Positions 14,777 to 22,065 of a stretch of DNA of 24,412 nucleotides are shown piece by piece. Origin of the DNA: Chrysochromulina parva (taxonomy: Eukaryota > Haptophyta > Prymnesiales > Chrysochromulinaceae); contig PJAB01000540.1 of the NCBI GenBank assembly GCA_002887195.1, positions 1 to 24,412 of the forward strand. The letters are read 5' to 3'. Positions within the stretch are counted from its first letter, which is position 1, and every line of letters starts with the position of its first letter. Made by a program: the position numbers and the translations under genes. Under the pieces are notes generated by a model. The model saw nothing but the letters and a program-made list of their open reading frames with translations, ran no database searches and had not been told where the DNA came from.

Positions 14777-17541
14777 TCACCACTTATCCCAAGAATCATC
14801 CAGCACCTTTTGGGCGGCTGGTTTCTTGGGAGCCCCGCCCGTTGGCGGGTTGAGCATCGCGAACGGGTCGAGACCCGCCGCGCCGCCCATTCCGCCCCCA
14901 CCGCCGCTCGCCGGCGGACCCATCGGGGCCATGCCGCCAATGCCGCCCATGCCGCCCATTTGCCCCATGCCGCCCATCTGCCCCATGCCGCCCATCTGTC
15001 CCATTCCGCCCATCTGCCCCATTCCGCCCATTTGCCCCATGCCGCCCATCTGGCCCATTCCGCCCATCTGGCCCATTGGCGTGCTGGGCACCGCGGCGGG
15101 CGCAGGCGGTTTGCCGAACGAGGCAAAAGGATCGGCGGCGGGCGCCGCCGGGGCCTTCGGGGGCATGCTCGGAGCCGACGCCATGCCGCAGCTTCCAAAA
15201 AAGTCGTCGCCCGTCGTCGGCGGGGCGAGCGTGGCCATGCCGCCGCCCATCATGCCGCCACCCATCATGCCGCCGCCCATCATGCCGCCGCCCATGCCGC
15301 CCATGCCTCCCGAGACGCCGACGCTGCCGAAGGCATCATTGAGCCCGAGATCATCGTCGTCCATTCCCCAACCGTCCTTCGCTGGGGCCGGCGCCGCAGC
15401 GACGGGCGCGGCAGGTGCGACGGGCGTCGTCGCGGGCGCGGCGGGCTTGGGCGGCGCATAGGCGGCCGGCGCGGCCGGCGTTGGCGTGAGCGGCGTGGAC
15501 GACATGGCGGCACCGGGCCCACCGGTCCCGTAGCCAGCCGGGGCGCCAGCGGCTGAGCCAGCGGCCGCCTTGGGCGCGGAGCCGCCAGTCTGCTCCTTGA
15601 CGGCTTCCTTGACGGCGTTGGTCACCGTCGAGGTGAGCCACGAGACTGCAGCCGCCGGGTCGGACAGATCGGGCGTCTTTTGCTCGGGTGCCTGCAGCTC
15701 CTTGCGTTGCTCCGGCGGCAACGAGAGTTGCTGGGCCGCATGCTCGAGTCGCTGCATGTAGATGCGCATGCACGCGAGCGCTGCTTCACGCACGTCCTTC
15801 TCGACGTCCAGCACCATCGGCGCCACGTTGGGCACGATCTTGGTGGCGACGTCCATGGGGCTGTGGTATTGCTGCGTCGCCGTGAGCGACATGAGGCCAG
15901 CGGCGCGGCCGGGCGGGAAGGGATCTTTGAGCGCTCGGCAGCAAGCGGGGATGAGCACCTTTTCGCGCGTCGGCGCGTCGATATGCGCGGCGATCTTGCC
16001 GAGGCAGATGGTCGTGTTCGTGCGGATAGCGGCCTCCTCATCCAGCTGCAGCTTCGCAAAGGCGCGCATCACGTGCTGCATCGTGCCCGAGCTGAGCTTG
16101 GGAGCGATCGTCACGATGCTCTTCACCGTCATCTCGCGTAGGATGACCGAGGTGTCGACGAAACCCATCGCTAGCGGCTGGAAGATGGACTCGTTGATGA
16201 CCTTCTTCGAGAGGTGCTCCACCATCGAGGGCAGCCGTTCGAGGAGCGGGAGACGCATCTGGCGGTCTGTGTTCGCAAAGAGCTTGATGATGGTGGGCAC
16301 CACCTGCTCCTGGTACTCCTCCTCGCTCAGCACGTTGGCGATCTTGAGCAGCGGTTCGAGCGCACGCGCCGAGCCGCCGCCGAACTCGAGCGAGTTGTTG
16401 AGCGCGGGCAACACCTTCCACTGCGCGGCGGGCTTGGGCAGGGCAGGCACGCGCTCCGCGAGCTTGGTGAAGAACCTGTCCTTCTCGATCGCGTCCTTCA
16501 CATTCAGCGTCTCGAGGAAGATGTGGAGAGAGACGTAGTCGTCTTCGAAGACCGGATTGGAGAGGAGCTCCGCAGGGCGCAGCCGGCCGGCCGGACTCGA
16601 CTGCAGCATGCGCACAAAGTCGGGCCGGAGCGCCTCGGGCATCCCGCTCATGTTCTTGAGGTCCGAAGGCGATTTGATCGTGCCGCACCATACCTCGAAT
16701 ACAGTGCAGCCGAGCGCCCACCTGCCACCCCAGGACACGCCGTCAGGGACACACCGTCAGGGGCACGCAGCCAGGGGCACGCAGGGGCGCACGGGCCCAG
16801 ATGCATTTGAGGCCCGTGGCCACACGCAACCGGGCTGTAGCAGTGCAGCGACGCGCACCAGTCCGCGGCCACTGGAATGCGTTGGAGAGCTTCGAGCTGC
16901 TCGGGCTGGCCACGTGAGATCTCGGGTGACTGGTAGCGCTTGGGCAGCACATCCTTGGCGCGTGCAAAGTAGGCCGGGTTCGCCTCAGGCGCCGTCACGA
17001 GCAGCTCGAAGCCGCCAAGCTTCCAATCCATGCCCTTGTCCACGAAGAGCGAAGACATGCACACTTGGCCGTGCACGATGTTGCAGTCGATGTTGAGGAA
17101 CTTGATGGCGGCGGCTAGCGTGTATGTGCCCCACGCGATGGAGCCCGGCGCCTCGCGCAGGTTGTCGATCACGTCCTCGAGCGGCTGCACCGGCTCAGTC
17201 ACGATCCAGATGATGCCACCTCCCTTGTTATCGAGCTGTTCGCCCGCGTCGATGCAGCGCAGAAGGTACGGGTGCTTGATCGTGCGCAGCCGTCTCTGCG
17301 CGTTCTTGACGAGCGCGAGCTCCTCGTCTGACTTCTTGTTCTTCAGGTCGTACATGAAGATGGAGACGATCTCCTTGACGCCCTCCTTATTCTCGCGCTT
17401 GCCCGAGTACATCTTCATAACACCTTGGTAGCTCGTGATCTGCGGGCCTTGTTCGAAGGGCAGCGATGTGCCTGACGCCATCGAGGCCGCCATCTTGAGG
17501 CCCGCCGAGGCTGCCTCCCGCACGCTGCTCAAGAAGGACAT
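14777..17541 (-). CDS. SCYL1-like (Scy1-like) pseudokinase with HEAT repeats, two exons
   Basis: The coding sequence joins 17541-16859 and 16721-14777 and gives 875 residues. The N-terminal kinase-like domain (about 30-290) is catalytically degenerate in the way SCYL1 is: the HRD region reads VHGQVCMSS and the DFG position reads KLGGFEL. The join restores the AADWWALGCTVFEVW segment of the C-lobe. A HEAT-repeat region follows (about 310-600) with SCYL1 hallmarks such as LEFGGG, SEEEYQEQ, NTTICLGKI and DPFPPGRAAG. The tail is disordered, Ala/Pro/Gly-rich, then Gly/Met/Gln repeats, ending in DDSWDKW. SCYL1 proteins act at the ER-Golgi interface with COPI and Arf proteins. Acidic Trp motifs such as the terminal WDKW are the type bound by delta-COP, so a COPI-adaptor role is plausible. 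The gene is divergent to the hevein-domain gene. Confidence 0.9.
14951..15076 (-). repeat. 18-bp tandem repeat coding Gly/Met/Gln units in SCYL1-like tail
   Basis: About seven copies of an 18-base unit, roughly GCCCATCTGCCCCATGCC on the plus strand, differ only at third positions. The product is a run of GQMGGM hexapeptides near the C terminus. Length is a multiple of three per unit, so copy-number change would keep the frame. Confidence 0.85.
15237..15308 (-). repeat. 15-bp tandem repeat coding GGGMM units in SCYL1-like tail
   Basis: Four to five near-identical 15-base units (CCGCCGCCCATCATG on the plus strand) give repeated GGGMM pentapeptides upstream of the GQMGGM array. It is a second, independent in-frame minisatellite in the same disordered tail. 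Confidence 0.8.
16722..16858 (-). other. Intron of the SCYL1-like gene, bounded by imperfect direct repeats
   Basis: A 137-base GT-AG intron. The first 21 or so intron bases (GTGCGCG-TC-GCTGCACTG) match the first bases of exon 2 (GTGGGCGCTCGGCTGCACTG) with one mismatch and two gaps, including GCTGCACTG exactly. The 3' half has short GGGGCACGC-type repeats. The splice restores the kinase C-lobe in frame (2+1 phase). Confidence 0.8.
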
Positions 17542-17770
17542 GACGTTTTGTAAATGCCTTGAGCCTTTCTTCGCGCGGTGTCCTGCGGGGAAGTCTTTTG
17601 CCTCTTGAGAGTGCGGTTACGACGCGCCGTATCAGCGGCAGGTTTTGACCAGCATCCGCGTGCTCGTGGAAACCTCCGATCGGCAAGGCCCGATTTGCAC
17701 AAGGGGCTCCCAGCCCCTGATTTGCAAACTTGTTGACGTGTCGTGTGCTCTCTTTCGGCGTCGCGAAGGC
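17542..17770. promoter_or_regulatory. Divergent promoter region with a repeat-flanked hairpin
   Basis: These 229 bases separate the SCYL1-like start (minus) from the hevein-domain gene start (plus). At 17702-17718 a perfect 7-base stem with a 3-base loop (AGGGGCT-CCC-AGCCCCT) is flanked on both sides by the direct repeat GATTTGCA (17692-17699 and 17719-17726). It ends 44 bases before the ATG, so it may fall in the 5' UTR. Function is unknown. Confidence 0.4.
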
Positions 17771-18624
17771 ATGGAGACGACGAAGCCGTCTCACCGCTTC
17801 ATGCGCAAGCCGCGCGTGCTCGTTGGCACGTTCGTAGGATCGATCGCCGCGTACATCGTCTTCTTCTACCACTATACGCACGAGCAGGACGACGATGGTA
17901 CGCGCGCACCCTGCACCGTGATGCGAACCCGGCCCGACTCAGCCCCAAGACCCACAGGCTGACGCGCGCGCTCGCCTGTACGATTCTATTGCGCACAGAG
18001 GTCGTGAGGGTATGGTTTGGGATGCGCGGCGACGGTCGGTGCGGCAAGGACTTTCAGAGCGACTGGTTTGGCGAGACGCGATGCGGCAAGGGTCAATGCT
18101 GCTCGTCGCACGGCTGGTGCGGAAATGGTGAGGCGTTCTGCTCAGTCTCGCTGGGCTGCCAGAGCGATTGCTGGCCCGCGACGCACACCGATGGCGCGGC
18201 ATCTGATGCGGCCCAGCCACCCGGCAGTCAAATGCCCGACGACGACGAGTACATGGACCGTTTGCACCACTACGGATACGACGACGACGGGGATGACTAC
18301 CATCACCGACGCTATGGGCGGTATCGCGGATACCCGCACGACCCGGACGCCTACGGGCACCATCGCTACGACCACAACGACGCGGACGACCACCACGCCT
18401 ACGGAGACGACCACGCCGACCCTGCGCACGACGAGGAGCACGGCGAGCATAAAGACGAGCACCTGGACGGGCACGAGGGCGGCGGCGGCGGCGGCGACGG
18501 CGAGCGCGAGCGCGAGATGCCCGACTATGAGGACCATCATCCGCGGCACGGCGACCACAACGATGAGGACGGAGAGCCCCATGCTGGCGAGGACGGAGAG
18601 CCCCATGCTGCGGCCACGCCCTGA
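17771..18624 (+). CDS. Type II membrane protein with hevein (type 1 chitin-binding) domain and His/Asp-rich tail, two exons
   Basis: The coding sequence joins 17771-17897 and 17999-18624 and gives 250 residues. Exon 1 encodes a short basic N terminus (RKPR) and one hydrophobic helix (about 16-35), a signal anchor that would place the rest in the lumen or outside the cell. Residues 54-100 form a hevein-type chitin-binding domain with all eight cysteines (C57, C71, C76, C77, C83, C90, C96, C100). In the sugar pocket W82 and F89 keep two of the three aromatic positions while the first is H80. Residues about 115-245 are extremely rich in His, Asp, Tyr, Glu and Gly and surely disordered, with metal-binding potential, and include a GEDGEPHA direct repeat at the end. 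A role binding chitin or GlcNAc polymers at the cell surface is inferred. The splice choice rests on phase and the anchor, and is less certain than the domain. Confidence 0.7.
17898..17998 (+). other. Intron of the hevein-domain gene (predicted)
   Basis: A 101-base GT-AG intron from donor ATG/GTACGC to acceptor GCGCACAG/AGG. It is the only AG between the exon 1 frame and the hevein domain that fits the 1+2 phase without a stop. No clear direct repeat at its ends, unlike the other two introns. Confidence 0.55.
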
Positions 18625-18788
18625 CGCACGCGGTGCCCACACACGCGGGGAGCGGTGGAGCACCGCGTGGAGTAGATCAGCCTGGTCACTTTACTGACAC
18701 GAAGATTGCCCCCGCATCAGCTGACCTTTTTCACCGCTAAAAACGAGAAACGACACGCGCGCCAGCTCGTGCTGAGCCACCACTCCTC
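18625..18788. other. Intergenic spacer holding the unresolved 5' end of the C78 peptidase gene
   Basis: An in-frame TAA at 18738-18740 closes the peptidase frame upstream, and no ATG lies between it and 18789. The minus strand carries AAAAGGTCAGCT at 18719-18730, the same 12-mer as in the SWEET/PLAT spacer. A short upstream exon or promoter is probably here but cannot be placed. Confidence 0.35.
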
Positions 18789-21299
18789 GTGAGAGGCGCC
18801 CTCCACTTCAGCAGTTCAACGAGGTTATCCACGATTCCGGTCACCATTTCGCACGCAACGCGCGGCGCGTCGGCCTTCCGACGGCGCCTTGGCGGGCCGC
18901 TCAGCGCGGGCGATGGCTCGAGCTCTCCTCGAGACCTGCCGCCGCTGCAACCCGGAGGAGACAGTGCGAGGGTTCGGAGCCGGAGCCCTCAGGGAGACAG
19001 TGCGAGGCTGGGGGCCTTTGCAGGTCTCTTCAATAAAGGACCTGGGGCGATCGTGCGAGCTCGCGCGCCAAACGGCGAGGCGGCATCGCCTTCGCCACGC
19101 CAAGTGCTGCCACCGCTCGAGGCTCTTGGTACCAGCTCGCCCGCCAGTACCCAAGGTTCACCCAAAGGTACATCCCCATCGGCCGTGGCGACTCGCGAGA
19201 AGCACGCGGTATCGACACCGCCAGCGCCGAACGGCACGAGCCCGGCTGCTGCGTCGCATAGCCCGGCGGCGAGCGCTGCTGTGAAGCCGTCGTCAGTCGA
19301 GGTGCGCGCAGGCTGCCACGCGACGCTACACGGCATCGTGGAACGACCCGAGCTGGACGGTGAGGAGGTGGCGGTGCTGAGCTCGAGCGTCTTGCCTGGC
19401 GGCGAGCACTGGCTTGTGGCCCCTTGCAACGGCTCCGAGTCCCTGCACGTGTGCACGGACAGGCTGCGCGCGTGCGAGAGCAGCTTGCACGAGCGCCTCG
19501 GGGTCGCAGTCGACCCGCAGACGCATGCGTGGCTTCTCGAACATATCTTGTCGATGCTGCCCGAGGTGGCTGCATGCCACGGCGAGAGGGGCGCAGCTGC
19601 GCTCCAGCAGACGCCCACAACGACGCTCGGCCGCCTCGCCCGTGTCGACCGCGCCCTCTACGCGGCCGCCGTGCCGGCGCTCGCCCGCTACACTCTGACC
19701 AGCCTCGCGCGCCGCATGCCGCCGCTCGCCGAGTCGGTGGAGATCTCCGCGCCGCGATCGTCGCACGTGCTGCCGCTGCTCGCCACGTGCATCGAAGCGA
19801 TGGCGGCTCGGGCTGTCGAGGACGGCGGCTGGCTGCACGCGCTACTGTGCGCGGGCCCCGTGCTCCACCTTGCCCAGGATCGCTCCGACAAGAGTTGCGC
19901 GTACCGGTCCGCCCAGATGCTGATCTCGTACGTGATGGCCCAGCAGCGCTGGCAGCAGCGCCGCTGGCCGAGCGCACGCGAAATCTTCCTGGACGCTCCG
20001 AGTGCACGCCACGTCAGCCGCGCGGTGCCCTCGGTGCGCCGGCTGCAGCGCACGCTTCGTGAGGCATGGCGTGCGGGGTGGGACACCGACGGTGCGCAGC
20101 AGCTCGGCAACTCGACCATGCACATGCAGGAGCCGTTTGGAAAGGAACCACGGGACGAAACTGGGCAGCTCGTGTGCGAGCCGCTGCCGCTGCCGCCGCC
20201 GCGCCCGCCGCCGCGGCTGCCAACCGTAACGGCAAGCAACGTGCCTCCCGCAGCGTCAGCCGCAGAGGCGGCCGCGCCGAGAGCCGCGGCGCCGAGCATG
20301 CCCGCGTCGGCGGCGGCCGCCGCCTCGTCCGCCAGCCCCACATCGAGAAGCGCGGCCGCGACGGCGCCCGCGTCGGCGCCCGCGTCGGCGCCCGCGACGG
20401 CGCCTTGGAACCCGTTACGCGACATTGGGAGTGGATTCCAGGCCCTCGCTCTCGCTGGCGGCAGCACACTCCCGGGCGGCGGTCATCCAATGGGTCGATC
20501 TCCCGCGAGCTCGCCGTTGGATGTGCTCGAGTACGCCGGCGGGCCGATCGTGCAGCCGCACCTGAAGCTCATGGGTGCCTCGGATATGTGGGCGGTCCTT
20601 CGGTGGGCCGGCTGCCGCGCCGAGCTGCACGACCTTATTGATGGACCCGAAGGCGAGGCCACGGCATCAGAGCTCCTGTTCCGTTGGGTCTGGAGCCACT
20701 TTGATGCGCACTGCGAAGGCGAGCGCGGCGCCGCCGGCGGCGGCGGCGGCATTGCCGGCCTCCCGGAATTCGGCGGCGACGGCGGTGGCGAAGGCGCTGA
20801 TCTGCACGGCGATGGCATGGCCCCCTCGTCTTTACGCGGCGGCGGTCTTCACCGTTGCCAGTGCCCTCCACTCTACCTACAATGGGCAGGCCATGCTGTG
20901 GTCATCGTGGGTGCATGCTATCGCAAACTGCACCGCTTAGGGAAACCCGAGCGCCACCTTCTCATCTTCAACCCGATCCGCGCGACTGAGCAGCTGCTCA
21001 GCGCCCTGACGAACCCCAACGGTCGCACGGACCCGAACCAGCTCTGGTGGCAGTACGTATCATGGGACGCACGGCGCACCGGCCCGCGCGTCACCCGGGA
21101 TAAGGTGAATAGCCAGGAGTCGCTCGAGTCGGAAACGGGCCCGGGCGGTGAGGCAGGGCCGTACCAAATCCTGCGCTTGCTCCCGGGCTGGGCGCACACG
21201 AGTGTCGACCGTGAGCTCGTGCGCTCGCCCGAGGATGCATGCACGCAGCACATTGGAAGCGCGCCACCCGCCAAGTGCCGCCCAAATGGGCCGGGCTAG
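18789..21299 (+). CDS. C78 family cysteine peptidase (ZUFSP/UFSP-like), N terminus unresolved
   Basis: The frame runs 836 codons from a GTG at 18789 with no ATG before codon 256 (19554), so the true start probably lies in an upstream exon. Residues 1-165 are Ser/Pro/Ala-rich and disordered; about 168-227 resembles a small SH3-like beta-barrel with ERPELDGEE. The peptidase core follows: C370 in DKSCAYRSAQMLIS (family GCGYRN), PSVRRLQ..LREAW, MGASDMWAVLRWAGCR, then LYLQWAGHAVVIVG with Q698 and H702. The acidic residue of the triad (DP in the family) is N728 in LLIFNP. An Ala/Pro-rich insertion splits the core (about 460-575). Family members cleave UFM1 or Lys63-linked ubiquitin chains. No N-terminal C2H2 fingers are seen. 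The domain call is good; activity and modifier specificity are open. Confidence 0.75.
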   Translation: MRGALHFSSSTRLSTIPVTISHATRGASAFRRRLGGPLSAGDGSSSPRDLPPLQPGGDSARVRSRSPQGDSARLGAFAGLFNKGPGAIVRARAPNGEAASPSPRQVLPPLEALGTSSPASTQGSPKGTSPSAVATREKHAVSTPPAPNGTSPAAASHSPAASAAVKPSSVEVRAGCHATLHGIVERPELDGEEVAVLSSSVLPGGEHWLVAPCNGSESLHVCTDRLRACESSLHERLGVAVDPQTHAWLLEHILSMLPEVAACHGERGAAALQQTPTTTLGRLARVDRALYAAAVPALARYTLTSLARRMPPLAESVEISAPRSSHVLPLLATCIEAMAARAVEDGGWLHALLCAGPVLHLAQDRSDKSCAYRSAQMLISYVMAQQRWQQRRWPSAREIFLDAPSARHVSRAVPSVRRLQRTLREAWRAGWDTDGAQQLGNSTMHMQEPFGKEPRDETGQLVCEPLPLPPPRPPPRLPTVTASNVPPAASAAEAAAPRAAAPSMPASAAAAASSASPTSRSAAATAPASAPASAPATAPWNPLRDIGSGFQALALAGGSTLPGGGHPMGRSPASSPLDVLEYAGGPIVQPHLKLMGASDMWAVLRWAGCRAELHDLIDGPEGEATASELLFRWVWSHFDAHCEGERGAAGGGGGIAGLPEFGGDGGGEGADLHGDGMAPSSLRGGGLHRCQCPPLYLQWAGHAVVIVGACYRKLHRLGKPERHLLIFNPIRATEQLLSALTNPNGRTDPNQLWWQYVSWDARRTGPRVTRDKVNSQESLESETGPGGEAGPYQILRLLPGWAHTSVDRELVRSPEDACTQHIGSAPPAKCRPNGPG
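18957..19007 (+). repeat. 36-bp spaced direct repeat in the disordered N-terminal part
   Basis: GGAGACAGTGCGAGG occurs at 18957-18971 and again at 18993-19007. In the peptidase frame both copies encode GDSAR. The period is twelve codons, so this is an in-frame tandem duplication in a Ser/Pro/Arg-rich region. Confidence 0.7.
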
Positions 21300-21383
21300 G
21301 TGCATGCACGCAGCACATTGGCCTGAGCGGTCCACGCAATTAGTAACCACCCGCCGAGTGACGCCCGAATGGGCCGGGCTAGG
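21236..21383. repeat. Direct repeat spanning the stop codon of the C78 peptidase gene
   Basis: A unit beginning TGCATGCACGCAGCACATTGG (21236-21256) and ending in CCAAATGGGCCGGGCTAGG-like sequence (to 21300) is followed immediately by a second copy (21301-21383) with a roughly 18-base insertion in its middle. The first copy codes for the last residues and the TAG stop of the peptidase; the second lies in the 3' flank. Confidence 0.8.
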
Positions 21384-22065
21384 GGGTAGGGGCCGGGGGA
21401 ATGACACGGGGTGGGCTCTATGGATACTCCGGCGTGTAGGCGGCGGTAGGGGCTGAAAGCTATACATAGGTGGCACTGTCCATCCAGTCTCTGGTGTCTG
21501 GAGGCTCGCACAAGAATAGCGCGGCATTCTTAGAATGATTGATTCTTCTTCTGTTGGTCTTTTCGTCACTCAGTCTCAGATCTCAGTCCGGTCTAATCCG
21601 TCCCGCCACGCCGGGCAAGAGTCCGGGGACAAGATCCTCAATCGCCGCTTCCTACAAGCGCGCGCGTGCTCGCCGTCCAAACCGACGCGGCGACGGTCGG
21701 TTTCTCGGTTTGCAGCACGATTTCACGTGATTATGTAAGTTTAAAGCGACAGATGAATTTTCACATTTATCATTTTCGATTTTGGGGGCTCGCGCCATGG
21801 CGTCGAAGCTCTCGCGGCATTCTAAACATTTTCATTCAATCCCTTAACGAGCTTACGTCCGAGAATACAGAATGTTTATCCGAAAAAGCCAAAACCTCGC
21901 GAGACGCGTATACCGTATTGCGACCGTAATCCGGTAGCGGTTTACGACGCGATACCTAATCCTAAACGGCGGAGCTTCCACACTTTCACAGACGACACGC
22001 AGCAGCGAACTTTACATGTTCATAGTACTCGCACAATCTATGAATACTGGTACATTCTATGATTC
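21300..22065. other. Convergent intergenic spacer with no gene recognised
   Basis: Apart from the second repeat copy at 21301-21383, this 766-base spacer between two converging genes shows no supported coding frame. The right half (about 21720-22060) is clearly more AT-rich than the genes, as expected for 3' flanks. No tRNA or other RNA gene was recognised by eye. Confidence 0.5.

Noticed and set aside
18142..18663. Val/Ala-rich minus-strand frame that looks like a membrane protein
   Set aside because: The hydrophobicity is only the complement of the Asp/His-rich codons (GAC, CAC) of the hevein-domain protein tail.
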